From GCA-2861595 sp035526335 (GTDB lineage Bacteria > Actinomycetota > Acidimicrobiia > Acidimicrobiales > GCA-2861595), in assembly GCA_035526335.1 (NCBI GenBank), contig DATLCN010000048.1:1-26037 (forward strand): a stretch of DNA of 26,037 bases. The letters run 5' to 3'. The translations under genes were made by a program, and so were the position numbers. The notes under the pieces were generated by a model that saw nothing but the letters and a program-made list of their open reading frames with translations, was not told the origin of the DNA and did no database searches. Shown in pieces: positions 1 through 9,107 of this stretch (the stretch's first letter is position 1; each line of letters begins with the position of its first letter).

Positions 1-22
1 AGTCGATCTGATGAAGGGCTGA
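1..22 (+). CDS. nuoK: NADH-quinone oxidoreductase subunit K, 3' end only
   Basis: Only the last six codons and the stop lie in the window (frame from base 2, reading VDLMKG then TGA at 20-22). A short acidic end of this kind (EVDL-K-G) is typical of NuoK, and nuoK directly precedes nuoL in complete nuo operons. The next start (GTG at 25) follows the stop by two bases, which implies translational coupling. The call rests mainly on gene order; six residues alone cannot prove it. Confidence 0.6.
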
Positions 23-24
23 GG

Positions 25-2235
25 GTGCTCGCCTACGGCTGGGTCATCCCAGCAGTGATGGTCCTGTCCTTCGCTCTCATCCTGTTCTTCGGCAAGCGCC
101 TCCCCCGCAAGGGCCACGAGATCGGGCTGGCGGCCATCGCCATCGCCTTTGTCCTGTCCTCCGTCTGCGCGGTGGAATGGGTGGGGCGTCCGTCCGATCT
201 CACCGTGGCCCCGGCCGCGGCGGCCGCGGAGCATGGTGAGGCTGAGAAGTCGGGCGATGGCGAGCACGGCACCCAAGATGTAGACGAGCACGGGACGAGC
301 CCGATCGCTGCCCAGGAGGAAGGCCCGCACGCGGAAGAAGAGGACGCCGAGCACGGCACCACCCCGGCTGTATCAGAGCCGGACGAAGGCGGCGGCCATG
401 GCGGCGAGGAAGCCGGGCACGAAGCCGAGCCCATCCGGACGCCGGTGGTGCGGGAAGGCACCTGGTTCGAGAACGGGCCGGTGAAGATCAACGCCGGCAT
501 CCACATGGACGGGCTGGCCGTGGTCATGCTGTTCGTGGTCACCCTGATCTCGCTGGCCGTGCACGTGTTCTCCACCAGCTACATGCACGACGACCGCCGC
601 TACACCCATTTCTTCGCCGCCCTGAGCCTTTTCACGGCCGGGATGCTCATCATGGTCACTGCCGGCAACACCCTCCAACTGCTGTTCGGCTGGGAGATGA
701 TGGGGCTCTGCTCCTTCATGCTCATCGGGCACTGGTGGGAGGAGAAGAACAACTCCGACGCCGCCCTCAAAGCCTTCTTCACCACCCGTACAGGAGACAT
801 CGGCCTGCTAGTCGGGATCTCCATCCTCTTCTTCGCCGCCGGCACCACCTTCGACATCGCCACCACGAACCGGGCTGCTCTTTCAGGTGACATCGGCCAC
901 ACCGTTCTTCTGGCCGCTGCCGGCGCACTCTTCTGTGCCGTCGTGGGCAAGAGCGCACAGTTCCCACTCCACACGTGGCTGCCCGACGCCATGGCCGGCC
1001 CCACCCCGGTGTCCGCTCTGATCCACGCCGCCACCATGGTCGTCGCCGGCGTCTACCTGGTCGCCCGGTTGTACGGCGTGTTCTGGTCCGCCTTCGACAT
1101 CGGCGGTGGCGGGATCAACCCGATCGCGCTCATCGGCGGCATCACCGTGATCATCGCCGCACTTCTCGCCTTCGTCCAGAGCGACATCAAGAAGGTCCTC
1201 GCCTACTCCACGGTGAGTCAGCTGGGATACATGGTCATGGCCCTCGGTGTCGGCGCCTGGACCGCGGGCATCTTCCATCTCTTCACCCATGCCTTCTTCA
1301 AGGGCCTGCTCTTCCTCGGCGCCGGCTCCGTGAGCCACGCTGTCCACAGCTTCGACATGAAGAAGGACATGGGCGGGATGCGCACCGCCATGCCGACGAC
1401 GTACAAGACGTTCATGGTCGGCACGCTGGCCCTCGCCGGCATCTTCCCGCTGGCCGGCTTCTGGTCGAAGGACGAGATCCTCCTGGGCGCCGGACAGAAC
1501 GGCTACGAGCTGTTCCTGGTGGTCGGGCTGATCGGTGCCTTCATGACGGCGGCCTACATGACCCGCTGTGTCTACCTCACCTTCTTCGGCGAGTTCCGGG
1601 GCCACGGCCATCCCCATGAGTCTCCCCCCGCCATCACCATCCCGCTCGTCGTCCTGGCCGTGCTCTCGGCCACAGCCGGCCTACTGAACGCTCCCGGGGT
1701 CGATCTCTTCTCCGAATGGACCCGGAACGAGGCGATCTCGCTGGCCGGCGTCGCTCATCACGAGTTCTCCATCGCCACCGCCGTCATCGGCATGGCCTTC
1801 GGCCTGGCCGGCATCACCGCCAGCTACCTCTACTACTGGCGGAACCTCGGCCCGCACCGGCTCACCGAGCGCAGCGGTGCGGCCATGGCCGGCTACCGCA
1901 TCCTCGAGAACAAGTACTACCTGGACCGCCTGTACACCGACGGCATCGTCGGTTCCATCAAGGGCCCCGTCGCCCGGGCGGCGTACATCGTCAACCAGCG
2001 TGTCATAGACGGCGTGGTGAACGCCGCCGGCATCGGCACCCGCAAGCTGGGCAACTTCACCTACGACGTCATCGACCAGAAGGGGGTCGACGGCGTCGTG
2101 AACGGCGTCGGCCTCACCGCCGAGGAGGGCGGCTCGCTCCTCCGGGTGCTCCAGACCGGTCGCGTGCAGCAGTACGCCGCCTTCCTCTTCGGTGGGGTCG
2201 CTCTCCTGGGCGGAGCTCTTGTCCTCTTCACCTGA
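25..2235 (+). CDS. nuoL: NADH-quinone oxidoreductase subunit L
   Basis: Antiporter-like, proton-pumping membrane subunit of respiratory complex I, in the distal membrane arm. Family signatures are clear: GWEMMGLCSFMLIGHWW with the key Glu at residue 224, VGKSAQFPLHTWLPDAM with the pumping Lys at 309, a THAFFKGLLFLGAGS segment, and a long C-terminal helix plus a last membrane segment. At 736 residues it is about 120 longer than typical NuoL. Much of the excess is a hydrophilic insert at about residues 65-138, rich in Glu, Ala, Gly and His, with EHGT three times, lying between membrane helices near the N-terminus. The start is GTG 25, with AAGGG at 14-18 as a possible ribosome site inside the end of nuoK. 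It is followed 27 bases on by nuoM. Confidence 0.97.
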   Translation: MLAYGWVIPAVMVLSFALILFFGKRLPRKGHEIGLAAIAIAFVLSSVCAVEWVGRPSDLTVAPAAAAAEHGEAEKSGDGEHGTQDVDEHGTSPIAAQEEGPHAEEEDAEHGTTPAVSEPDEGGGHGGEEAGHEAEPIRTPVVREGTWFENGPVKINAGIHMDGLAVVMLFVVTLISLAVHVFSTSYMHDDRRYTHFFAALSLFTAGMLIMVTAGNTLQLLFGWEMMGLCSFMLIGHWWEEKNNSDAALKAFFTTRTGDIGLLVGISILFFAAGTTFDIATTNRAALSGDIGHTVLLAAAGALFCAVVGKSAQFPLHTWLPDAMAGPTPVSALIHAATMVVAGVYLVARLYGVFWSAFDIGGGGINPIALIGGITVIIAALLAFVQSDIKKVLAYSTVSQLGYMVMALGVGAWTAGIFHLFTHAFFKGLLFLGAGSVSHAVHSFDMKKDMGGMRTAMPTTYKTFMVGTLALAGIFPLAGFWSKDEILLGAGQNGYELFLVVGLIGAFMTAAYMTRCVYLTFFGEFRGHGHPHESPPAITIPLVVLAVLSATAGLLNAPGVDLFSEWTRNEAISLAGVAHHEFSIATAVIGMAFGLAGITASYLYYWRNLGPHRLTERSGAAMAGYRILENKYYLDRLYTDGIVGSIKGPVARAAYIVNQRVIDGVVNAAGIGTRKLGNFTYDVIDQKGVDGVVNGVGLTAEEGGSLLRVLQTGRVQQYAAFLFGGVALLGGALVLFT

Positions 2236-2262
2236 TCTCGACTTCAACGAAGGGAAGCACCT

Positions 2263-3792
2263 GTGAACGTGTTCGACTCCTGGGCCCTCAGCCTGGCGGT
2301 ACTCGTGCCCGTCATCGGCATGGTCGTGCTCGCCGCGGTGCCCAAGCCACAGGAGAAGGCTCAGAAGACGGTCGCCCTCGCCACCACCCTGATCACCGCT
2401 GCCGTCGGTTTCGGGATCCTCACCCGCTTCGATTACGGAGCCGGCAAGTCACTCCAGTTCGAGGTCGACAACTCATGGATCGACGTGATCAACAGCCGCT
2501 ACCACATCGGACTCGACGGGATCTCCCTGCCGCTGCTGGTGCTGTCCATGTTCATCACCGTCCTCTGCGTCGTCTACTCCTGGGACCACTTCCCGGAACC
2601 GCACAATCCGAAGGCCTTCCTGATGCTGATGCTGGTGCTGGAAGTCGGGATGAACGGCACCTTCATTGCCCAGGACCTGATCCTCTTCTTCGTGTTCTTC
2701 GAGCTGGTCCTGCTCCCCATGTACTTCATGATCGGCGTGTGGGGGGGCGCCAACCGCCAGTACGCCTCGATCAAGTTCTTCCTGTACACGTTGTTCGGCT
2801 CGGCTCTGATGATCCTTTCGTTCCTTGCCCTGTTCTTCCGCGCCGGCAACACCTTCGACATCCCGACCCTCATCGCCAATGCCGGCGACGCGATCCCCCA
2901 CAACGTCCAGCTGTGGATCTTCGGCGGGCTGTTCATGGGTTTCGCCATCAAGGTCCCGATGTTCCCGTTCCACACCTGGCTTCCCGACGCCCACACCGAG
3001 GCTCCCACCGTCGGCTCCGTCATCCTCGCCGCGGTACTCCTCAAGCTGGGTACCTACGGCTTCATTCGCATCGCCCTGCCCATTCTCCCCGAAGCGGCCG
3101 TCTCGTGGGCGCCTTGGATCGGCGGGCTCGCCGTCGTCGGCATCATCTACGGCGCTCTCGGTTGCCTCGCGCAGAAGGACATGAAGCGTCTCATCGCCTT
3201 CTCATCGGTGGCCCACATGGGTTTCGTGATGCTCGGGATCGCCACCCTCACCGATTTCGGCATCAACGCCGCCATCTTCGGAATGGTGGCCCACGGCCTG
3301 ATCACGGGAATGCTGTTCTTCGTCGCCGGCTCCATCCAGGAGCGATACCAGACCCGGGAACTGGCCCGGCTCGGTGGCCTGCTCGTGCAGGCTCCGAAGC
3401 TGGGGTGGATACTGGGTTTCTGCGCCATGGCGTCGCTCGGACTCCCTGGTCTGGCCGGGTTCTGGGGCGAGTTCCCGGCCATCCTCTCCGCCTATCAGCC
3501 GGCTGCCGGTCTCTCCGAAGCCGTCTTCCGGACCTACATGGTGGTCGCAGCCGTCGGCACGGTGCTCGCTGCTGGTTACCTCCTGTGGATGTTCCAGCGC
3601 ACCGCCTTCGGCACGCCCAAGGACGAGTTCTCCAAGGCCCACGTGCATGACGTCCACCCACTCGAGTGGGTGGCTTGGGCACCGATGCTCGCTCTCATCT
3701 TCGTACTTGGGGTGTACCCCCGGCTGATCTTCGGGATCACCGACGAAGCGGTGCAGACCGTGTCCAGCGCCTTCCGCGCGGTCGGCGGTTAG
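2263..3792 (+). CDS. nuoM: NADH-quinone oxidoreductase subunit M
   Basis: Second antiporter-like proton-pumping subunit of complex I, an integral membrane protein of 509 residues (normal length). The conserved Glu of FFELVLLPMYFMIGVWGG is residue 147, and the conserved Lys of FAIKVPMFPFHTWLPDAH is residue 230. It also has the AFSSVAHMGFVMLGI and GLPGLAGFWGEFP segments typical of NuoM. The start is GTG 2263, with an AGGGAAG ribosome site about seven bases upstream. The stop codon abuts the nuoN start with no spacer, so the two are probably translationally coupled. Confidence 0.97.
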   Translation: MNVFDSWALSLAVLVPVIGMVVLAAVPKPQEKAQKTVALATTLITAAVGFGILTRFDYGAGKSLQFEVDNSWIDVINSRYHIGLDGISLPLLVLSMFITVLCVVYSWDHFPEPHNPKAFLMLMLVLEVGMNGTFIAQDLILFFVFFELVLLPMYFMIGVWGGANRQYASIKFFLYTLFGSALMILSFLALFFRAGNTFDIPTLIANAGDAIPHNVQLWIFGGLFMGFAIKVPMFPFHTWLPDAHTEAPTVGSVILAAVLLKLGTYGFIRIALPILPEAAVSWAPWIGGLAVVGIIYGALGCLAQKDMKRLIAFSSVAHMGFVMLGIATLTDFGINAAIFGMVAHGLITGMLFFVAGSIQERYQTRELARLGGLLVQAPKLGWILGFCAMASLGLPGLAGFWGEFPAILSAYQPAAGLSEAVFRTYMVVAAVGTVLAAGYLLWMFQRTAFGTPKDEFSKAHVHDVHPLEWVAWAPMLALIFVLGVYPRLIFGITDEAVQTVSSAFRAVGG

Positions 3793-5301
3793 ATGCACGC
3801 CTTTCTGGCCGCAGCCGACAGCCTGAAGGCGCCGGATCTCGACTACTTCGCGCTGTCACCCGAGATCGTGCTCACCGCCGTCCTGGTGGGCATCCTCCTG
3901 CTCGACGTGTTCGTCGACGAGACCCGCAAGTACCTCGTCACACAGATGGCCGGTCTGGGCGTACTGGTCAGCCTGGTGCCGGTCGTCCTCCTGGCAGCCA
4001 ATGGCCGTGACCGTTCCATGCTCGCCGGCGCCTACGTGGTGGACAACTTCGCCCTCCTGGTCAAGGCACTCTTTCTGGTAACCGGCTACGTCGTGCTTCT
4101 CATGTCCTCCAACTACATCGGGGAGGGCGACTACTACGAGGGTGAGTACTCGTTCCTCCTGCTCTCGTCGTTGCTCGGGATGCTGGTGATGGGATCGTCG
4201 CGCGACCTCATCACGATCTTCGTGGCCCTCGAACTTCTGTCGATCCCCGCCTACCTTCTGGCCGGCTGGCGCAAGCGGGACCTGCGCAGCAACGAGGCCT
4301 GTCTGAAGTACTACCTGTTGGGTGTCCTCGCGTCGGCCGTGATGCTCTACGGGATGTCGCTGATCTTCGGGGCCACCGGGTCCACCGTTCTGCGTACCAT
4401 AGGGCGTGAGGTGGGCGGGTCGGTCGGAGACCAGCCCATCGTGACGCTGGGCATCTTTTTCATAATCGTCGGGTTCGCCTTCAAGGTGTCGGCCGTCCCC
4501 TTCCACTTCTGGGCGCCCGATACATACGAGGGCGCCCCCACGCCGGTGACCGCGTTCCTGTCGGTGGCGTCCAAGGCGGCCGGCTTCGTGGCGCTCCTCC
4601 AACTCGTCTACATCGGCTTCTTCGGGCGGGAGGAGGTGTGGGGCCCGCTCTTCTGGGTGCTGGCAGCGCTCACGATGACGGTCGGGAACCTGGTGGCGCT
4701 ACGCCAGACGAACATCGTGCGGCTGCTGGCGTACTCTTCGGTGGCCCAAGCCGGCTACATCCTCGTGCCGTTCGCGGTCGCGGGGTCCAACCCGGGGGCC
4801 GAAGCCACAGCCCAGACGGCGGTGCTCGTGTACCTGCTGATCTACGCGGCGATGAACCTCGGTGCTTTCGCCATCGTGATGGCCGTCGCCCGCAAGACCC
4901 ACTCCGGCGAGATCTCCTCCTACGGTGGGCTGTTCACCTATGCCCCGGGTCTCACGCTGCTGATGAGCATCTTCCTTTTCTCCCTGGCCGGCATTCCCCC
5001 GCTGGCCGGCTGGTTCGCCAAGCTCTACATTTTCGAATCCGCCCTCGACGCCGGCACCGCGTCGGCGGTGACGCTGGCGGTGGTGGCAGGTGTGAACGCC
5101 GTGATCGCGCTCTTCTACTACTCCGCCATCGCCAAGGAGATGTGGATGAAGCCGGTGCCCGACGGCGACACCACGTCGATTCCGGTGCCCCCCGCCCTGG
5201 CCGCCGCCTTGGCCTTCACCGCCATCGTCGTTGTCGCCCTCGGCGTGTATCCGCAGGCCTTCGCCCGCCTCGGTGATCTTGCCCACCTGGCGCTGCGGTA
5301 G
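3793..5301 (+). CDS. nuoN: NADH-quinone oxidoreductase subunit N
   Basis: Third antiporter-like membrane subunit of complex I, 502 residues, next to the quinone-proximal small subunits in the complex. The conserved Glu sits in VALELLSIPAYLLAGW (residue 147) and the conserved Lys in GFAFKVSAVPFHFWAPD (residue 231). LLAYSSVAQAGYILVP and FSLAGIPPLAGWFAKLY are also family-typical. ATG 3793 immediately follows the nuoM stop. It is the last nuo gene; the next gene begins 35 bases downstream on the same strand and may be cotranscribed. Confidence 0.97.
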   Translation: MHAFLAAADSLKAPDLDYFALSPEIVLTAVLVGILLLDVFVDETRKYLVTQMAGLGVLVSLVPVVLLAANGRDRSMLAGAYVVDNFALLVKALFLVTGYVVLLMSSNYIGEGDYYEGEYSFLLLSSLLGMLVMGSSRDLITIFVALELLSIPAYLLAGWRKRDLRSNEACLKYYLLGVLASAVMLYGMSLIFGATGSTVLRTIGREVGGSVGDQPIVTLGIFFIIVGFAFKVSAVPFHFWAPDTYEGAPTPVTAFLSVASKAAGFVALLQLVYIGFFGREEVWGPLFWVLAALTMTVGNLVALRQTNIVRLLAYSSVAQAGYILVPFAVAGSNPGAEATAQTAVLVYLLIYAAMNLGAFAIVMAVARKTHSGEISSYGGLFTYAPGLTLLMSIFLFSLAGIPPLAGWFAKLYIFESALDAGTASAVTLAVVAGVNAVIALFYYSAIAKEMWMKPVPDGDTTSIPVPPALAAALAFTAIVVVALGVYPQAFARLGDLAHLALR

Positions 5302-5336
5302 CCACGCCGGCACCCGCGCTCCCCCGCATCCTGGAG

Positions 5337-6461
5337 GTGATCCGCCGCCTCGGACCCGTCACCTTCGCCGAGCTCATGGAGGTGGCCCTCTACGACGCCG
5401 GCGGCGGATTCTTCGTCACCGGCGGAGCCGCGGGCCGTGCCGGCGACTTCCTCACCAGCCCCGAGGTGGGCCCGCTGTTCGGGGCGGTGATGGCCCGTGC
5501 CCTCGACGCCTGGTGGGCCGAGTCGGGCCAACCGGACCCGTACATCGTGGTCGATGCCGGCGCCGGCGCCGGCACCCTCGCCGCCGCGGTGAGGGCAGCT
5601 CAGCCCGCGTGCGCCCCGGCCCTGCACTATGTGATGGTGGAGCGCTCGGAGGCTCTGCGGGCCCGCCACTCCAAGCGGGTGCCGCTGGAGCCGCCGAGTG
5701 CCGGCTCCGGCATTGCCGGCGCCGACGAGGACGACGAGCCCGGTGCCCTCCACCGGCCCATCGGTCCCGGTCCCACCTTCACCTCCCTCGGCGCCGTGCC
5801 GGCGGTGCCCTTGAACGGCATTGTGATCGCCAATGAGCTGCTCGACAACCTCCCTTTCCACCTCCTGGAGAGAGGAGGGCGAGGAGAGCGAGAAGGATGG
5901 GACGAGGTCCGGGTGGGTGAGCAGGACGGCCGGCTGATCGAGGTGCTGGTACCCGCTCCGCCGGCCCTGTCCGCTGAGGCCGCCACCCTCGTTCCGAGGC
6001 CGACTGGCGGCTCCCGCATCCCGCTCCAGATGGAGGCCCGGTCCTGGCTGTCGCAGGCTCTCTCCCTGGTAGAGCTGGGGCGAGTGGTGGTGATCGACTA
6101 TGGCGACACCACACCGTCGCTGGCCGCCCGGCCACCCGCTGAATGGCTGCGCACCTACAGGGGCCACCATCGTGGCGGCAATCCGCTGGAGCAGCCTGGC
6201 AGCCAGGACATCACCTGCGAGGTCGCCGTCGACCAGTTGGCGCGGGTGCGCCGGCCGGATCTGGTTCGCAGCCAGGCCGAGTTCCTCGAAAGCCACGGCA
6301 TCGAGGAGCTTGTCGTCGCAGCTCGCGCCGTGTGGCAGCAGAGGGCCCACCTCGGCGACATGGACGCCCTCAAGGCCCGCAGTCGCGTCGGCGAGGCCGC
6401 CGCCCTCACCGACCCCGCCGGTCTGGGCTCCTTCCGCGTCCTCGAGTGGGCCGTCGGCTGA
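5337..6461 (+). CDS. MidA/NDUFAF7-family SAM-dependent methyltransferase
   Basis: 374-residue class I methyltransferase of the COG1565/MidA family. N-terminal GPVTFAELMEVALYDAGGGF is family-typical. The SAM-binding glycine loop is VVDAGAGAGTLA (about residues 70-80). Further family blocks are ANELLDNLPFHLLE (about 165), VVVIDYGD (about 250), LRTYRGHH and QDITCEVAVDQL. In mitochondria the family member NDUFAF7 methylates an arginine of the NDUFS2 subunit of complex I during assembly; the bacterial substrate is generally unknown. Its position 35 bases after nuoN fits a complex I role here (inference). GTG 5337 is the first standard start in this frame, but GGAG abuts it too closely to be a good ribosome site. 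The frame is open back to the nuoN stop, so an unusual earlier start (CTG 5331) is possible. Confidence 0.85.
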   Translation: MIRRLGPVTFAELMEVALYDAGGGFFVTGGAAGRAGDFLTSPEVGPLFGAVMARALDAWWAESGQPDPYIVVDAGAGAGTLAAAVRAAQPACAPALHYVMVERSEALRARHSKRVPLEPPSAGSGIAGADEDDEPGALHRPIGPGPTFTSLGAVPAVPLNGIVIANELLDNLPFHLLERGGRGEREGWDEVRVGEQDGRLIEVLVPAPPALSAEAATLVPRPTGGSRIPLQMEARSWLSQALSLVELGRVVVIDYGDTTPSLAARPPAEWLRTYRGHHRGGNPLEQPGSQDITCEVAVDQLARVRRPDLVRSQAEFLESHGIEELVVAARAVWQQRAHLGDMDALKARSRVGEAAALTDPAGLGSFRVLEWAVG

Positions 6462-6607
6462 GAATTCCGTTGTCCGTTGGTGAGCACACAGCTCAGGAAG
6501 CGGCCGGCCGTGTACGACCTGGACCGGTGCGGGTGGCGCCGCCGCCGACTGGTCGGCGCCTGCGCTGGCGTGCCCCGCCGAAGGCGGTCGTTCCGGCGAG
6601 CGGCACC

Positions 6608-6613
6608 TAGGAT
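6608..6613 (+). promoter_or_regulatory. Possible -10 element of a leaderless acetate-CoA ligase message
   Basis: TAGGAT lies eight bases before ATG 6622, so a transcript would begin at or within a base or two of the start codon. No ribosome-binding sequence precedes that ATG, which fits leaderless translation, common in actinobacteria. No good -35 box is visible at normal spacing. The rest of the 160-base gap (6462-6621) holds only a short inverted repeat around CGCCGACTGGTCGGCG. Confidence 0.3.
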
Positions 6614-6621
6614 CGACTCCG

Positions 6622-8574
6622 ATGCCCGGCATCGAGTCCTTCTCCTCAGAGGGGCGGCGCTTCCCGCCGCCGGATGCGTTCAGACAGAAATCGATTGTCA
6701 CGGACCGGTGCCTCTACGAGGAGGCCGGGGAGGACTGGCAGGGATTCTGGGCCCGCCAGGCACAGGCCCTCGACTGGTTTGACGAGTGGCACACCGTCTG
6801 CGACTGGAAACTGCCCTTCGTGCGCTGGTTCGACGGCGGCACCCTGAACGTGTCGGTCAACTGCGTCGATCGCCACGTGGCCGCCGGCCGGGGAGGCAAG
6901 GTCGCGTTCCATTGGGAGGGTGAGCCGGGCGACACCCGCGCTGTCACGTACTCCGACCTGCTGGCCGACGTCCAGAGGTTCGCCAATGTGCTGAAAGGCC
7001 TCGGCGTCCGGCGCGGAGACCGGGTCGCCATCTACATGCCCATGATCCCGGAGCTCCCGGTCGCGATGCTCGCCTGCACCCGTATCGGCGCCGCCCACTC
7101 GGTGGTTTTCGGTGGCTTCTCCGCCGAAGCCCTGAGGGACCGGATCGTCGATGCCCAGGCGAAGGTCCTGGTCACGGCCGACGGCGGGTGGCGACGGGGC
7201 GCCATGGTCCCGCTCAAGGCCAATGCCGACACCGGCCTCGAGGCGACACCCTCGATCGAGGCGGTCGTCGTGGTCCGCCGAACGGAGCAGGACATCACCA
7301 TGGTCGAGGGCCGTGACCAGTGGTGGCACGACCTCATGGCCGCGGCCGCCGACGGGTGCGAACCCGAGCACATGGCCGCCGAGGATCTGCTCTATCTCCT
7401 CTACACCTCCGGCACCACGGCCAAGCCGAAGGGGATCATGCACACGACCGGCGGTTATCTCACCCAGGTCGCCTTCAGCCACCGGTACGTCTTCGATCTC
7501 GACCGCGACACTGACGTCTACTGGTGTGCCGCCGACATCGGCTGGGTCACCGGCCACAGTTACATCGTGTACGGGCCCCTCGCCAATGGTTCCACCAACG
7601 TCCTGTTCGAAGGCACCCCGGACTTCCCTCAGCGGGACCGATGGTGGTCGATCATCGAGCGCTACGGGGTGACCATCCTCTACACCGCCCCGACGGCCAT
7701 CCGGACCTTCATGAAATGGGGCACCGACGAGATGGAGAAACACGACCTCTCCTCTCTCCGGCTCCTGGGCAGCGTCGGCGAGCCCATCAATCCCGAGGCG
7801 TGGGTGTGGTACTGGCGCCATGTCGGCGGGGAGCGGTGCCCGGTGGTCGACACCTGGTGGCAGACCGAGACAGGTTCCATCCTCATCGCGCCACTTCCCG
7901 GTGTAACCGACCTGAAGCCCGGATCGGCGGCCTTTCCGCTGCCCGGAACGGTGGCCGAAGTCGTGGACGACGGCGGCCATGCGGTGGAGCCCGGGGCTGG
8001 CGGCGGCTATCTCACCATCACTCAGCCGTGGCCGTCGATGCTGCGCGGGATATACGGCGATCCCGAGCGTTACCACCAGACGTACTGGAGCCGTTTTCCC
8101 GGCCGCTACTTCGCCGGCGACGGCGCCCGCGTGGACGAGGACGGCTACTTCTGGTTCCTCGGACGGGTCGACGACGTCATGAACGTCTCCGGCCACCGGG
8201 TCTCGACCACTGAGGTGGAGTCCGCCCTGGTCGACCACCCGTCGGTGGCCGAAGCCGCCGCCGTGGGGGCTGCCGACGAGATCAGCGGCCAGGCCATCAT
8301 CGCGTTCGTCACCCTCAAGGCCGGCCAGCCCGCCACGCCCGAGCACGGTCAGCTCCTCCGTCAGCACGTCGTCACCCGGATCGGTGCCATCGCCCGGCCC
8401 CGCACCATCGTCTTCACCGACGACCTCCCCAAGACCCGAAGCGGAAAGATCATGCGGCGCCTGCTGCGCGACGTGGCCGAGGGACGGGCGCTGGGCGACG
8501 TCACCACCCTGGCTGACGTGTCCGTCGTGGAGGAGATCAAGAAGCGGGCCGCTTCGCTGCCCGAGGAAGACTGA
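6622..8574 (+). CDS. acsA: Acetate-CoA ligase (acetyl-CoA synthetase)
   Basis: AMP-forming ligase that activates acetate with ATP and CoA to acetyl-CoA in the cytoplasm. At 650 residues it matches the usual length of about 650. The N-terminal ACAS-type region is followed by the phosphate loop YTSGTTAKPKGI (about residues 262-273), the acetate-pocket and adenylate motif DTWWQTETG (about 411-419), YFAGDGARVDEDGYFWFLGR, and the C-terminal PKTRSGKIMRR. Its catalytic Lys is residue 609, the site that protein acetyltransferases modify in Salmonella Acs. The conserved Trp of the WWQTETG motif favours a small acyl group (acetate, perhaps propionate). ATG 6622 has no ribosome site and may be leaderless. 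The HAD gene follows almost directly after its stop. Confidence 0.93.
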   Translation: MPGIESFSSEGRRFPPPDAFRQKSIVTDRCLYEEAGEDWQGFWARQAQALDWFDEWHTVCDWKLPFVRWFDGGTLNVSVNCVDRHVAAGRGGKVAFHWEGEPGDTRAVTYSDLLADVQRFANVLKGLGVRRGDRVAIYMPMIPELPVAMLACTRIGAAHSVVFGGFSAEALRDRIVDAQAKVLVTADGGWRRGAMVPLKANADTGLEATPSIEAVVVVRRTEQDITMVEGRDQWWHDLMAAAADGCEPEHMAAEDLLYLLYTSGTTAKPKGIMHTTGGYLTQVAFSHRYVFDLDRDTDVYWCAADIGWVTGHSYIVYGPLANGSTNVLFEGTPDFPQRDRWWSIIERYGVTILYTAPTAIRTFMKWGTDEMEKHDLSSLRLLGSVGEPINPEAWVWYWRHVGGERCPVVDTWWQTETGSILIAPLPGVTDLKPGSAAFPLPGTVAEVVDDGGHAVEPGAGGGYLTITQPWPSMLRGIYGDPERYHQTYWSRFPGRYFAGDGARVDEDGYFWFLGRVDDVMNVSGHRVSTTEVESALVDHPSVAEAAAVGAADEISGQAIIAFVTLKAGQPATPEHGQLLRQHVVTRIGAIARPRTIVFTDDLPKTRSGKIMRRLLRDVAEGRALGDVTTLADVSVVEEIKKRAASLPEED

Positions 8575-8575
8575 C

Positions 8576-9067
8576 CTGGCCGCCGAGACGCCCGACAACT
8601 GGCGGTGGCGGTCGGATCCCATCGCTCCGGGGGAGGCCGTGGTGTTCGACCTCGACGGCGTGCTGTCCGACGCGGTGAGCCGTCAGCACTTTCTCGAGTC
8701 CGACCGGCGGGACTGGCGCGGCTTCTTCGACGCCTGCGGCGAGGACCCCTTGATCGAGGAGGTGGCCCGCCTCCTCTCGCTCCTCGACGCCGGCCTCCGG
8801 ATCGTCCTTCTGACCGGGCGCCCTGTACGTGTGCAGCCCCAGACGCTGGCGTGGCTCGACCGCTACGAGCTGCGTTGGGACCTGCTGATCATGCGGAACT
8901 TCGGTGACTACCGCGCCGCCCGCGAGTTCAAACGGCTGACCGTTCGCGCTCTGCAGGATCGCGGGTTCGACCTGCGCCTTGCTTTCGAGGACGACCGTCG
9001 TAACCTGGAGATGTTCCACGCCGAGGGGGTTCCCTGCGTCTACATCCACTCCGGGTACTACGACTGA
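8576..9067 (+). CDS. Small HAD-superfamily phosphatase
   Basis: Haloacid-dehalogenase fold hydrolase of about 163 residues, probably a phosphatase of unknown substrate. Motif I is VVFDLDGVLSD (nucleophile and acid Asp about residues 25 and 27), motif II is LLTGRP, and motif IV is AFEDDRRNLEMF. There is no obvious cap domain, which recalls the 3'-phosphatase domain of polynucleotide kinase and small acid phosphatases (weak inference). The start is unsettled. Coding-like third-base usage extends back to the acs stop, where only a CTG (8576) is available; no ATG/GTG/TTG lies between that stop and GTG 8639. GTG 8639 and GTG 8642 follow a strong GGGGGAGG site and would trim about 21 residues. It is probably cotranscribed with acs. 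Confidence 0.75.
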   Translation: MAAETPDNWRWRSDPIAPGEAVVFDLDGVLSDAVSRQHFLESDRRDWRGFFDACGEDPLIEEVARLLSLLDAGLRIVLLTGRPVRVQPQTLAWLDRYELRWDLLIMRNFGDYRAAREFKRLTVRALQDRGFDLRLAFEDDRRNLEMFHAEGVPCVYIHSGYYD

Positions 9068-9107
9068 CGGGAACCAAAAGGTCGCAACCGATGTTGACAG
9101 GATCACC

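Noticed and set aside
1716..3650. 644-codon open frame on the plus strand
   Set aside because: Overlaps nuoL and nuoM in another frame and translates to Arg/Pro/His-rich low-complexity sequence.
5118..6701. 527-codon open frame on the minus strand
   Set aside because: Antisense to nuoN and midA, with no domain-like sequence.
6646..8622. 658-codon open frame on the minus strand
   Set aside because: Antisense to the acetate-CoA ligase gene along its whole length, with no recognisable motif; a GC-rich shadow.
9093..9098. TTGACA as a -35 box upstream of htpX
   Set aside because: A matching -10 would fall inside the htpX coding sequence after its ATG; the site is better explained as part of the ribosome-binding region.
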